DNA of 64,000 nucleotides from Heterohyrax brucei (GCA_028571685.1 CM053164.1:43016501-43080500); one strand, 5' to 3'; counted from the stretch's first letter, positions 12,117 through 24,000 are shown. Program-made: numbers and translations. Notes: a model not told the origin generated them from the letters alone.

Positions 12117-13027
12117 ATAGTTACTAGAAATCTAGTTGGGTGAAAGCGGTGATAGCATACATTAGAAACAAGAACAACATTAAGTGGACTTCAGCATAAC
12201 TTGAGTACTCCTTCCATCTTAACTCAATACTGCAAGGATAGAGTAGCTGGGGCGGGGGGCGGGGGACCATGCTCTTAGGCGAATTCCAGTCCAACTGGCA
12301 TAACTAGCGTTTTGCTAAGAGAGCTCTCTGCACCCCACATTGGTGAGTGGCGTCTGGGGTCCTAAAAGCTGCTAAGCTGCCATCCGAGGACACAGCAAAT
12401 GGTCCCAATTCAGCAGGAACAGATGCTCACCGAGGACCAAAATGACATGCGGTAAAGACAACCAAGAAGACAGAGAGACTCACAAGAGTAGGTGACTACA
12501 TCGACTTGGGACCGGAAGAACCGGATGGTGCCCGGCCACCACCAGCGATAGCCACGATGGAGCTCACAGAGAGGAGTCTCACTGGCAACACAAGAGTAAA
12601 AAGAGGTGCATCCTGAGGTCTCCACTAAAAGACCTCAATTGATGGTGCAGCAGTTTTGGGGTTCCTCTGAGATCATGGCCCCCAGCCCTGATGCTGCCCT
12701 TTCCCATAAATTATAACAAAGGTCCACTCTTTGGACAGGAATGGATTGGACTCGGCAATGCAGAGTGACCATATACTGGAAGCACTTTATGGTTCTATAC
12801 ATCTAAGAGATATCATCTTGCTGACCTCTGGCTAGAGGAAGAGGAGTGGATGGAGAGGAGGGGAAACGAGGCTGTTGGGAGGATGAGATATGTATGGAGC
12901 AGAGAGGAATAGTGTGCAGTGACCGGACAGGGAGAGCAGTGGAAGCTGCATATAGGTGGGCATGTAAATTTATATGTGAATGTACATTTTCACTCAGTTA
13001 TGTTAAATAAAAATAAAATTTTTTTTA
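12117..13027 (+). repeat. L1 3' UTR with G-rich tract
   Basis: Non-coding end of the L1. It holds two strongly G-rich runs, about 12074-12110 ('gggaggggagggagtgcgag') and 12250-12267 ('ggggcggggggcgggggac'), capable of G-quadruplex formation, a known feature of L1 3' UTRs. Ends with 'taaataaaaataaaatttt' just before the downstream target duplication. Confidence 0.85.
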
Positions 13028-13042
13028 AAAAAATTAAAACTA

Positions 13043-14690
13043 AATAAAAATTTAAGAACAAAAAAAACGTGATTTGTTTGTGGACCAGACCCATGCAAGG
13101 GTCTTAGCTTAAAGGCTTAACAGGCCAGTTAATAAGTAAAGGTTCTATTTATGTTAGCACAGATTACAATAACTATTTGTCAACAGAAGTAAAAATTAAA
13201 TTAGTAAACTTATAATGCTTATAGCAAAAAGGATGTTTGGTGGCATCTGTTAACTTGATTGTAAAGTAAGCCTCCAAACACTTGCCAATCCCATCTTCTC
13301 TTTCACAGAACTCTGGCATCCCAACACTATGGATGACCCTACCTGAGGTACCTGACCCAAGAGGAGTTGGTCATTTACATTCAGGTCTGAATCTAAAACA
13401 TAAACCGGGTTCAGTAACATTGTATCCATGGGAATCCGGACTAAAACACACGACAAGAACGATGCAGTTTGCTATGTGAGCTGACGCTGAACCATGAAAT
13501 GAAAAGTAGGCCAAGAAAGGCAAGACACTGTCAGAGCTGGGGGGGGAGCAGTAACTACACTACCAGAGATGGCCTATACATAGAGTGAAGTGTGGAACAG
13601 ACACGTGGAAGGTAGTTTATTCAAGCAATGATGGAGCATTAAAGATTCAAGAACTCTTGAGACCCCTGGACCCATGAAGACCTTTCTTTGGTTTCTGGTC
13701 TCCTGGAAACACGGCCATTCAGTTATTTCTGGGCCACTTTACAAAAAAATTTACTGATTACTTGAAGTAAATTAAATGATTTTCTGCTCATTACAACCCA
13801 AAGAGCTGATTCACCAGCACAAGTCTGCCTTAGTTGCAGATGTCATCAGGAGTAAAGCTCTGTTAGCATGAGTCTCCATGGACATTCTCCACAGCCATTA
13901 CTGGGCAACCACGGCAGGCCAAGTCTTCCTTCATTCACTCCACAGATGTTTACCGAGTAACTACCGTGATCAAGATGCTACAATAATTTGAAAAGGCTTA
14001 AAGCAAACACATGCTTAATCCCGATAAGAAACAGGACATTAGTTTTCTAATTATCCTTAACCATTTTAGATAATACCTTGCCTTTTTTTAATGGTCTTGA
14101 CATAGTACAAAAACTGCTTATGATTTTAAAGCAAGGCAGCTTTGAGCTGAGTTACTCTAAGGTTTTTGGTAGACCATATGGTTAAAATTTTAGGTAATTA
14201 AAATGCAGTTCTGTATCTCTCAGTTCACAATGAAGACTTTTATTCAGAGAAAAGAATCAATATTACTGTTATCATAGCCTATGGATTATAAATCTTTAAC
14301 TCAATAGTAAAAATCCATAGGTAAAACATAATTTGCAAAGAGCACTTGAAAAACTGTTGTTTCAAGGTACTTTCTGCAATACTACAAGAGGATTCCACTT
14401 GAAGATATTTTGACTACTGGAGGAAAAAGAAAATATGTGGTAATTTGGGAAACAAACTAATCAAACAACAAAAAACCCCAACACCGTCAACAAGCAAAGT
14501 CCTCAAGTTTTATTTAGAAAACAAGTCAACCACATACACACCAAGATGATTTACAGCCTTCTTGCAGATACATAAGAAATGCCTCAAGTCAACCCACTAG
14601 TAAAAAATTGTAGAAAACAAAAATAATACAAAAAGCAAGGCAATGGAACTATTTTGTTTATATCTTACTATGGTTTAGGTGAAAGTTTAG
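13043..14690. other. Intronic, mostly unassigned; weak L2-like piece and possible old LTR
   Basis: No host exon recognised. About 13630-13760 ('caagaactcttgagacccct', 'cacggccattcagttatttc') has the look of an old LTR or DNA-element relic that I cannot name. About 13930-13990 ('cattcactccacagatgttt') resembles an inverted L2 3' end. About 14490-14700 read on the minus strand resembles a 3' UTR with an AATAAA signal (see findings). Confidence 0.35.
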
Positions 14691-14699
14691 AGCACAAAG

Positions 14700-15942
14700 T
14701 AGTTGCTCCTTCCGGTACTTATTCACAAACTGCTCTGTAGCCTCAGTATAATCCCAGGACTGTGCCGTCACTCTCCGAATTTCCCTGTACACCCTGGGTT
14801 CCTGAGGTCATTAGTCCCGTTTTTCTGTCCCTGCCTGCCTTGTCCTCTTTGCTTTTGGGCAGGTAATGCGTATTTGGTTTTGTACATTTGACTGAACTAA
14901 GAAGCATGTGCTCCATATGTGTTATCACCTGTTTCACAGCTCTGAATAATCTTTGGCTAATAGGTAAAGTTTGTGAGTGATTCAGTTCGAGTTAGTAGGG
15001 CTTCCGGGGGCCATCATCTCAGGAGTTTCTCCAGTTTCTGTTAGACCAGTCAAGCCTGTTCTTTCTCGGTGAATCTGAACTTTGTTCTACATTCTCCTTT
15101 GTTCCAGATGGGATGGGACAAACAGACGTGTCTTAGACAGCTGTTTGCAAGGTTTTAAGACCTCAGAAGCTACTAGTCACCAAAGTAGGATGCTGAACAT
15201 TTTCTTTATGAACTACCTCACGTCAGTTCACCCAGATGTCTACCGAGACCACAGTCCCCAGCCCTCCGTCCCAGTAACTTGGTCCCTTAAGGTGTTTGGA
15301 CATGTCCAGGAAGCTTCTATCATTTTGCTTTGGTCAAGCTGTGAAGACTCCCCACGTAGTGTGTTTTGTCTTTCCCTTCAGCAAAGTTAACATTTGTGTA
15401 CTATTTAGTGATTCCCCTCTCCATTTTCCTCTAAAGATGTGTTTTTTTTTTATGAGTCTTTTCTTGGGTCTTCAAACAGTGATTTCATACAATATTTGTC
15501 CTTTTGTTATTGACTTATTCCTCTCAGCATAATGCCCTCCAGATTCATGTTGTGAGATGTTTCACAGATTCAGTATTGTTCTTCATTGTAGCATAGTTAA
15601 TATACTGTGGGTGTGTGCATATACACATATATATATATATCACAATTTGTATACTACTTCCTATGATGATGGGCATTTAGGTTGTTTCCATATTTCTGCT
15701 ATTGTGAATAATGATACAGTGAACCTGGGTGCACATGTCTATTCATGTGATGCCTTTTATGTCTCAGATACATTCCTAGGAGTGGAATTACTGGATTGTA
15801 TCTTTCTAATTATAGGTTTCTAAGGAAGTGCCACACTGTTTTATATCATGGCTGTACTATTTTACACTTCAACCACCTGTGCACAAGAGTTCTAATCTCC
15901 CCACATTCACTCCAATATTTATTATTCTGTTTCTTTCATTGT
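14700..15942 (-). mobile_element. L1 3' UTR and ORF2 end, inverted
   Basis: Reads in the same order as the L1 3' end at 60.5-61.8 kb: 'cttttaagacctcagaag'-type at about 15155, 'actcaccaaagtaggatgct' equivalent at about 15178, 'tgacttattcctctcagcat' at about 15510 and 'cattcctaggagtggaatta' at about 15771, the last two being ORF2 C-terminal codons reversed. The element is cut at about 15942 by an RTE and resumes at 17843. A short TA run lies near 15624-15640. Confidence 0.8.
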
Positions 15943-17842
15943 CATTGTTGGTGGTGGTGCCATCAAGTTGGTTCTGACTCACAGCGACACTATGCACAAC
16001 AGAATGAAACATTGCCTGGTCTTTGCCATGTCCACAGTCATTTTTATGCTTAAGCCCACCACTGCAGCCCCTGTCAATCCATTTTGTCAAGGGTCTTCCT
16101 CTTTTTCACTGACCTTCCACTCTACCAAGCACGCTGTCCTTCTCCAGGGACTGATCCCTCCACACAACATATCCAAAGTATGTATGATGCAGTCTCACCA
16201 CCTTTGCTTCTAAGGAGCACTCTGGTTGTATTTCTTCCAGGACAGATCTGTTCTTTTGGCAGTCCATGGTACATTCAATATTTTTCTCCAACACCCCAAT
16301 TCAAAAGCATTGATTCTTCCACCTTCCTTGTTCACTGTCCAGCTTTCATATGCATATGGTGCAACTGAAAATACCAGGGCTTGGGTCAGATGCACCTTAG
16401 TCTTCAAGGTGACTTCTTTACTTTCCAATACTTTAAAGAGGTCCCTTGCAGCAGATTTTCCCAATACTATGTGTCTTTTTATTTCTTGACTGCTGCTTCA
16501 TGGGCATTGACTGTGGACTCACATAAAATGAAATTCTTGACAACCTCAATCCTTTCTCTATTTATCATGATGTTGCTTACTGGACTAGTTGTGAGGATTT
16601 TTGTTTCCCTGATGTTGAGGTGCAATCCATACTGCAGGCTGTGGTCTTTGATCTTCATCATTAAGTGTCTCAAATCTTTTTCATTTCCAGCAAGTAAGGC
16701 TGTGTCATCTGCATAACACAGGTTGTTAATGAGTCGTCCTCCAATCCCAATGCCTCGTTCTTCATATAATCCAGTTTCTTGGATTACTTGTTTGGCAGAT
16801 TTAAAAGGTACAGTGAAAGGATACAACCCTGATGCACATCTTTCCTGACTTTAAACCATGCAGTGTCCCCCTGTTGTGTTCAAACTACTGCCTCTTGATC
16901 CATGTACAGATTCCTTATGAGCACAATGAAATGTTCTGTAATTCCCATTCTCCACAATGTGTTATAATCCACACAGTCGAATGACTTTGCATAGTCAATG
17001 AAACAGAGGCAAACATCTTTCTGGTATTCTCTGCTTCCAGACAAGATTCATCTGACATCAGCAATGATGTCCCTGGTTCCATGTCCTGTTGTGAATCTGG
17101 CCCGAATTTCTGGCAGTTCTTTGTCAATATACTGTTGTGGTAGCTTTTGAATGATTTTGAGCAAACTTTTGTGTGTGATAATGATATTGTTAAATCATTT
17201 GTGCATTTGGTTGGATCGACTTTCTTGGGAATGGGCATAAATATGGATCTCTTCCAGTCAGTTGGCCAGGTAGCTGTCCTCCAAATTTCTGGGCATAGTC
17301 AAGTGAGCACTTCCAGTGCTGCATCCGTCTGTTGAAATATCTCAACTGATATTCCATCAACTCCTGGAGTCTTGTTTTTTCGCCAGTGTCTTCAATGCAG
17401 CTTTGGCTTCTTCCTTCAGTATCATCAGTTCCTGATCACATGCTATCTCTTCAAATGGCTCAACATCAACCAGTTCTTTCTGGTATAACAACTCTGTGTA
17501 TTCCTTCCGTCTTCTTTTGATGCTTGCTGAGTTGTTTAATATTTTCCCTGTAGAATCCTTCACTATTGCAACTTGAAGCTTGGAGTTTTTCTTCAGTTCT
17601 TTCAGCTTGAGAAATGCAGAATGTATTCTTCCCTTGTTTTTTTATTTCCAGCTCTTTGCACATGTCATTATAATACTTTGTCTTCTCAAACTGCCCTTTG
17701 AAATCTTCAGTTCTTTTACTTCATCATTCTTTCCTTTTGCTTTAGCTGCTCAATGCTCAAGAGCAACTTTCAGCCTTTTTGATGAGCTTCTGTGTTTAAT
17801 TTTTAGGAACTCCCAGTTTCCAGTACCTCTTCTGGTGTTTGT
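15943..17842 (-). mobile_element. RTE-clade LINE (RTE1_LA-like), inverted, 5'-truncated
   Basis: The 3' end faces left: 'ggtgccatcaagttggttct' and 'gactcacagcgacactatgc' are the reversed RTE tail. The minus-strand frame at 16479-16826 encodes part of the reverse transcriptase including the catalytic 'CYADDTALLAGNEKDLRHLM' block and 'MMKIKDHSLQYGLHLN'; 17357-17563 and 17466-17663 encode the linker upstream of the RT ('PFEEIACDQELMILKEEAKA'). Multiple frameshifts and stops. It interrupts the L1 on either side. RTE elements mobilise by target-primed reverse transcription and are the likely partner of the SINEs here. Confidence 0.88.
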
Positions 17843-19985
17843 GCATTGCTAGTTATGGTTTGTATGCTATTTATGCCATGTATTACAGCCACTAGTGTTG
17901 TCCCTATTTTTCTTCCACGATCTTTATTGTCCTATGTTTTATATTAGGCCTTTAATCCGTTTTGAGTTCAGTGAGTATCATATGAGGTATGGATCCTGTT
18001 CACTTTCTTTTTTTAACTGACTGATACCCAGTTTTGCCATCACCACTTGTTAAAAAGCCTGCCTTTTCCCCATTGATTGATGTTGGCCCATTTTCAAAGA
18101 TCAGCTGACGATACGTGCACGGATTTACTTACATCTGGGTCCTTGATTCCGTTCCAGTGGTCTATGTGTATGACATACCAGTACCAGGCCATTGCAACTA
18201 TTGTGGGTGTGAAGTAGGTTCTGACATTACAGAATGTAAAGCCCCGTAAGTGTGTTCTTTTTTTGGTCAATAATACTTTGTTATCAGGGACTCTTTCCTT
18301 TCCACACAAAGTTGGTGATTAGTTTTTCCATCTAGTAAAAGAATGCTGCTGGTTTTTTGATTAAGATTGTACTCTATCTGTAGAGTCCTTTGGGTAGAAT
18401 CGACATTTTCACCATGGTGAGGCTTTCCTATCTATGACCATAGTATGTTTTTCTATTTATATAGGTCTCTCTAGATGTCTTGCAACAGTGTTTTGCAGTT
18501 CTTTTTGTATAGATCTTTGACATCCCTAGTTAGATGTGTTCATAACTATCTTAGCTTTCAAGGAGCTACTATAAATGGTATTGTTTTCCTGATTTCCTTT
18601 TCAAAGTTCTCTTCGTTTTTATACAGGAATACAATTGATTTTGTGTGTTAATCTTATATCCTGTCATGCTGCTTGAAGCTACTGGTTTCACGAGTTTTCT
18701 TGTGGAATCTCTGGTGTGCTCTATGTATAGTATGATTATCATCTGGAAATAGGGATAGTTTTATTCCTTCCTTTCTAATTTAGATGCCATTGATTCTTCT
18801 TGCTTTACTGCTCTACCAAGGTTCTCCAGCACGTTAAACAGGAGTAGTGACAGACAGCATCTCTGTCCTGTTCTTGTTTTCAGGGGGAGTGCTTTCATCC
18901 TTTCTCCACTTACAATGAGGTTGGCTGTCGGTTTTGTATAAAGAAAAAAAAAAAAAAACAAATCCAAACCACACTTGTTGCCCTTCAGCTGATTCTAACT
19001 CACAGTGACCTTATAGGACAGAGCATAATTGCTCCACAGTTTCTACGGAGCAGCTGGTGGATTTGAACAGCTTAACTTTAAATGAGCCACCATAGTTCTC
19101 AGCCAACATGCCACTAGGGCCCTTTATTTGTTGATGAATTTCTCTTCTATTCCTATTTTACTGAGAATTTTTACCAGGAATGGGTATTGGACTTTACCAA
19201 ATGCCATTTCTGCATCACAGGTGACTGGGAGAGTCTTTTGTTCTCTTTATGTGGGTGATTACACTGATTCATTTTCTAACGTTGAACTATCCTTGCATAC
19301 CTAGGATGACTACCACTTGGTTGTGCTCTTATTTTTCTCATATGATGTTGAATTTCATGGCTATAATTTTGCATTTATATTCATGACAGACGTAGGTCTG
19401 GAAGTCTTTGCCTGACTTTGATATCAGGGTTATGCTGGCTTTATAAAAAAATTTGGGATTATTCCTTCCTTTTCTGTGCTCTGAAATAGTTTGAGTAGTA
19501 CTGTTGTAACCTTTTCTCTGAATGTTTGGTAGAACTCAGTGAAGACAACTGAGCCAGGGCCTTTTAAAAACAAATAAGCAAATAAATAAACTTTCTGATC
19601 TCTCATTATAGGTCTGTTCAGACTTTCTTAGTCTGTGTTAGTTTAGATAGGCAGCGTCTTTCTACAAATTTGTGCATTTCTTCCAGATTCTCAAATTTGT
19701 TGGAGTGTAAGCTTTCATAGTATGTTGTTATGATCTTTTATTTCAGTTAGGTCTGTTGTAATGTCCCCCATCTAATTTCTCATTGGGGTTATTTGCTTTC
19801 TCTCCTATTTTTGTCAGTTTGGCCAGTGGCTTGTCCATTGCACCAATTTTTTCAAAGAAATAACTTCTAGTTTTGTTAATTCTTTCTACTGTTTTACAGT
19901 TTTCTATTTCCTTTATTTCTGCTCTGATCTTTGTTATTTTCTTTCTTCTGGTGCCTCTGGATTATATGACCCTAGTTGTTCTCCC
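17843..19985 (-). mobile_element. L1 ORF2 continuation, inverted (split by RTE and SINE)
   Basis: Minus-strand ORF2 fragments: about 18094-18309 ('LRGFTFCNVRTYFTPTIVAM') is the reversed C-terminal/RT junction, and 18761-18967 ('PLKTRTGQRCCLSLLLFNVL') is the RT 'GxRQGxPLSP' block in decayed form. The left junction to the RTE appears to lack several hundred bases of ORF2 compared with the intact L1 at 11.1-11.6 kb, so the RTE insertion or later loss deleted part of the host element. A SINE interrupts it at 18942. Confidence 0.8.
18942..19122 (-). repeat. AfroSINE in L1, inverted
   Basis: An A-run at about 18944-18958 (plus strand) begins the tail side, then 'cagctgattctaactcacag', 'ccttataggacagagcataa' and 'ggagcagctggtggatttga', ending at the head near 19120. 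It lies inside the RT region of the L1. Confidence 0.8.
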
Positions 19986-21740
19986 TACAACGTCACAGCA
20001 CATACCCTCTTTTTAGTGTGCATTTCCCCTGTTCATTCAACCAGCTGGAAATCTTGGTGGCATAGTGCTTAAATGCTACGTCTGCTAACCCAAAGGTCAG
20101 CAGTTCAAATCGCCAGGCGTACCTTGGAAACTAACTCTATGGGGGCAGTTCTACTCTGTCCTATAGGGTTTCTATGAGTCAGAACTGATGCAACAGTAGT
20201 GCATTTGATTTGGGTATTTCAACCAGCTTCTGTACCTTTCTGCCTTCTCATCTTGTCTCTACAGGCAGGAGCTGCAAATTTAGTCTCATATATGTACTGA
20301 GCCAAGAAGCACACTCTTGACAAGCATCATTTTACGTCTTATAGTCCCATCTAATCTTTGTCTGAAGAATTAGCTTCTAGTTTCAGCCAGACAATTAAGT
20401 CTGGATTTTTTTAATTAGAATTTGAGTTCTGCACCCCACTATACTTCTGCTCTATTTGGGACTCTCTGTTGTATTCCCTGTCAGGCTAGTCACTAGTAGT
20501 AGCTGGGCACCATTTAGTTCTTCATGTATCAGGCTGATGAAGTCTCTAGTTTATGTGGCCATTTCTGTCTCTTGGGCTAATAGTTTCCTTGTGTCTTTGA
20601 TGTTCTTCATTCTCCTCTGCTCCTGGTTGAGATCAATAGGTACATCTTAGGTGGCCGCTTGCTAGCTTTAAAGACTCCATATGTCATTCACCAAAGTGGG
20701 ATGCAAATTGACCTGTATGTCCTCTGAAACCATGGTCTCCAGACCTATGCCCCAGCTACTTTGTCCTCTGAAGTGATTGATTATACTTAGGAAACTTTCT
20801 AGCTTTGGGTTTAGTCTGTGTTGATTCCCTTGTACTGTGTTGTCCTTCCCTTCACTTAATTCATCTACTAAGTGAGTACCCTTTTGCCTCCTTCCCAACC
20901 CTTGTAACCATCAAAGAATGTTTTCTTCTGTGTTTACGCTCTTTCTTTAGCTCTCATAATAGTGATTTTACATTTTTCTGTAATTTTCTCTATTTCTTTG
21001 CGTGCTTCTTGCCTTGTTCTGCATTTTTGCCTGATCTCTTTCTTTTGAAGAGTTACGTATTAACCTTTTGTATTCTACCTCTGATAATTCCAGAAAGCTC
21101 TCTTCATCTGGAAAATTTCTTGATTCTTTGTCTTGGGTGCTTGCTGAGGCCATCATGTTCTGCCCTTTTATGTGGTTTCCTATTGACTGTTGTCTCCGAA
21201 CTATGAATAAGTTATTACACTTATTTACTTTGTTTGCTTACAGTGTCCTAGCTCATGTTTTGATTATGACCAACAAGGCTGCTTGTGAGCTAGTTCGATT
21301 GTTGGTTCTTTTGAAGCTGTAACGTCTTGTCAATAGGTAGTTGAATGTGTTACTAGGTATGTGAGCCCAGAAGTCTGTGTATTTCTGTTATGTGGATTCA
21401 GTTCAGGTGTCCAGGTATTCAGTCACCAGGTGTGTGATGCAGGATCCCATATAGACAGGCAGAGGTGACTGATGCAGGCACAGGTATTTGGCTGCAGTAG
21501 CACGCTATGGACTGAACAAGACAGGGGGCTGATGTCTTCTCCTGAATGTCTGTGAGCAAAGTGTGTCCTTCCCCTAGAGTGCACAGGTGGTTGGGTTTTG
21601 CAGCCAAGCTATAGAGACCCACTGCTGTTGAGTCTGAGGACTGAGAGGCATCACTTATTCTTGGATCTGTAAGTAGCTAGGTGGTGTGGGTGAAGCCACT
21701 GGTCCTCAGGCTCTTGACAAGGGTAGGTGAAAAAATTTAG
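19986..21740 (-). mobile_element. Internally deleted L1, inverted (3' UTR joined to ORF1/5' UTR-like)
   Basis: About 19986-20940 matches the L1 3' UTR type seen at 46.4 kb ('agctgcaaatttagtctcat', 'cttcatgtatcaggctgatg'). From about 21080, 'cttcatctggaaaatttctt' resembles the reversed start of ORF1 and end of 5' UTR in the intact L1 (plus-strand 6930 region), followed by GC-richer 5' UTR-like sequence to about 21740. If right, almost all of ORF1 and ORF2 is missing. The 5' half assignment is weaker than the 3' half. Confidence 0.5.
20036..20228 (+). repeat. AfroSINE with 11-bp target site duplication
   Basis: SINE body 20047-20217, bounded by direct copies of 'ttcaaccagct' at 20036-20046 and 20218-20228. 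The head 'cttggtggcatagtgcttaa', B-box region 'gctaacccaaaggtcagcag' and body are clear. The insertion is inside the L1 3' UTR copy. Confidence 0.92.
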
Positions 21741-21741
21741 A

Positions 21742-21900
21742 AGTCCAGATCCATTGCCATCAATTCTGACTCATAGAATGACACTCGAGGACAGAGGAGA
21801 ACTGCACCACAGAGGTACCAAAGAACTCCTGATGGATCTGAATCATCAACTTTTGGTTAGCAGCCACAGCCTTTAACTATCATAACACTGTGGTTTTAGG
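21742..21900 (-). repeat. AfroSINE, inverted
   Basis: Plus strand reads 'cattgccatcaattctgact' (tail), then a degraded body, then 'ttttggttagcagccacagc' and a decayed head at about 21890. Confidence 0.75.
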
Positions 21901-22264
21901 ATTTAGGTAAATACCCTGCTAAATAGGCAGAGTGGTGGCAAATGTCATTACCTATGTTTTGAAATGCTAATCATTTATGTAAGGACCAAAAAGACTGCAT
22001 TACTTTAAAACTCTCCAATTACACATACACATTTAATAATACGGTTGAAAATTTCTGAATTGCATTTTTTATTTCTCTTTCTACACAATGTCTCTCGTTT
22101 TTTGGATGTGGTAGTGTCAGTCTATCAGAACTTATGGGTGGACTAAGTTTTCCCTCTGTCCTTGGCAGTTTTCATGGAACATTCTGAAGATCACAGAAAT
22201 ACAACTAGAGACATTAAACAAAATGAAAACTTAATATGCAAATCAGTGAAGCAGAAATCTGAGC
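21901..22264. other. Unassigned intronic sequence
   Basis: No exon or repeat recognised. Confidence 0.4.
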
Positions 22265-22778
22265 CTGATGAAGCAATATGATCTGTCATGTAGCCATGTG
22301 GCTGGGGCATGATTTCCAATATTTTATGACTGCCCTCCATGAGTTAGTTCTGACTTGATGGCACTTGGCTTGGCCTCCATTCTGTGATTTTCCTATGCTG
22401 CATGTTACAGGGTTAGGGTGAGACTGTAAATCCCTTTATAGGATCACCTCTCTGCTGCACCACTCTTTAACCTTTCATCCTACAAGAGATAAAAGGGAAG
22501 CAAGCAGAGAATCGGGAACCTTACACCATCAAGAAAGCAACACTGGGAAAAGAGTGTGTCCTTTAGACCTGAGGTTCCTGTGCCAAGATGCTGCCTGGAC
22601 AAAGACTAATGCAACACAAGTACTTTCCTCCAGAGCTAACAAGGGGGAAGTCTTTCCCTGGAAAGGCCATCCTGAATTTGAACTTGCAGACTACCAGACT
22701 GTTTAAGAATAAACTTTGCTTTGTTAAAGCCATCCACTAGTGGTATTTGTGTTAAAGCATTACCAGATAACTAAAACA
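22265..22778 (+). mobile_element. MaLR-like solo LTR
   Basis: About 510 bp starting near a TG and ending '...gataactaaaaca'. Shares with the copies at 24700, 41218 and 45750 the order: 'tggctggggcatgattt', 'gggaagcaagcagagaat', 'gacctgaggttcctgtgcc', 'ttcctccagagctaacaa', an AATAAA polyadenylation signal ('aagaataaactttgctttg'), and a CA end. Termini and the 'taaaacCA'-type end recall ERVL-MaLR LTRs. No internal retroviral coding sequence adjoins it. It contains the micro-insertion at 22341. Confidence 0.7.
22334..22380 (+). repeat. SINE-tail micro-insertion with 7-bp direct repeats
   Basis: A 33-bp segment at 22341-22373 begins exactly at 'gagttagttctgac' and ends 'ggcacttggcttgg'. It is flanked by 'cctccat' at 22334-22340 and 22374-22380. 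Other LTR copies lack this segment at the corresponding place, which supports insertion. Confidence 0.75.
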
Positions 22779-23055
22779 TGATCCTTCAGATTGTCTCTAT
22801 GGTCCCACATACATCTGCTTTCTATCTTCCATCGAACCATTTCTTTGGCTTAAGAGATCATGCAGCAACTGATGCTGAAGAAACTGATATTGTGTGTGTT
22901 ACAGAAATGGACAGTAACCAACAGAGAAAAGAATTTGCTTGAACATGGGATCTTTATGAGGGCGATGGCAGACAGCTGAATTTAAAAACCAGCCTTGCCC
23001 TACACATCTATATATGCTCACATTTTGCTACAGAACAATCAGCACTACTCAGATA
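22779..23055. other. Unassigned intronic sequence
   Basis: Nothing recognised between the LTR and the RTE tail. Confidence 0.4.
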
Positions 23056-23385
23056 TTGTTGTTAGGTGCCATCAAGTCGGTTCCGACTCACAGGGCCTCT
23101 ATTATTAACAGAATGAAATGCTGTCCAGTTTTGTAACATGTCCACAATTGTTTTTATGCCTAAGGCCATTGCTGTGGCCACTGTATCAATCCATTTTGTT
23201 GAAGGTCTTCCTCTTTTTCGCTGACCCTCACTCTACTAAGCACGATGTCTTTCTCCAGGGACTGATTCCTCCTGACAACATGTCCAAAGTAGGCAGGATG
23301 CAGTCTTGCCATCTTTGCTTTCAGGAACACTCTGGTGGTACTTCTAGAACAGATTTGTTTGTTTCTTGGTTGGTCCAATATACAG
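23056..23385 (-). mobile_element. RTE 3' end, inverted, 5'-truncated
   Basis: Begins with the reversed tail 'tattgttgttaggtgccatc' and 'aagtcggttccgactcacag', then the reversed C-terminal codons of the RTE protein ('tctttctccagggactgatt', 'aacatgtccaaagtaggcag'). In the element's own orientation the tail forms a gagtcgg/ccgactt stem-loop. Confidence 0.9.
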
Positions 23386-23884
23386 AAATAGAGCAACATA
23401 TCCACTTCCTCCAGAATACACAGAGCTTTGAGATATATGCACGATTCAACATTATTTAGCATCTAATCACTGATTTGGAGAATGTGATGTAACCTTCATT
23501 AGCAACTGGAATTTACAGACCCAGAAGCGATGGGTGAAAGATGGAGTGAGATGGCACAGAACATCAGAAAGGGAACATAGGAAAGAGATGAGTGGTACTA
23601 GTACCAAAGAAACCAGAGTCAGCTAATGAATCAATATTTAATTAAGGGTTGTCTTAGTTCTGAGCATAAATTAACAGACTAAAAATTTAGGGTTCATAAA
23701 AATTAATTCTCTGTAGCAGATGTCCTCTGTAGCAGATAATGATGTTATTAGTTAACTTGGTTTTTTTTTTTTTCACGGAAAACTGTTTCCTGGAAGCACG
23801 TTTGAATACCTTATCTTTTACAACTACATGGTAAACTTTCCAAACATTACTCAAAACTTTACAGTAGAATCAAGAGATAACAAC

Positions 23885-24000
23885 GTTTAAGATCTAAGTT
23901 TTAATCCTGGCTTTAGCCACAACTAGATATTTGCTGGCAGCAAGACATTTAACTTTTTCCAGTCTTATGTTTTCTAAGTTTAAAATGCAGAGAGTGTAAT
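23885..24000 (+). repeat. MIR fragment
   Basis: 'ttttaatcctggctttagcc', 'caagacatttaactttttcc' and the 'aaaatgcagagagtgtaata' end follow MIR core order, strongly diverged. Confidence 0.6.

Larger units (their letters stand above)
5831..13042 (+). mobile_element. Full-length L1 LINE with 15-bp target site duplication
   Basis: The element body runs from about 5846 (5' end 'gggggcggagtcagaatggc') to about 13027. It is flanked by perfect direct copies of 'aaaaaattaaaacta' at 5831-5845 and 13028-13042, the target site duplication left by target-primed reverse transcription at an A-rich site. In order: a 1.1-kb 5' UTR, ORF1, ORF2 (endonuclease, reverse transcriptase, C-terminal domain), a G-rich 3' UTR and a short A-rich end. 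Length 7.2 kb is in the normal range for a complete mammalian L1. The perfect duplication suggests a fairly young insertion, but both ORFs are broken, so this copy cannot move itself. Confidence 0.95.

Noticed and set aside
15620..15642. Short TA/CA runs here, at 3798 and 63457 as notable microsatellites
   Set aside because: Each is short (under about 25 bp) and typical of mammalian introns.
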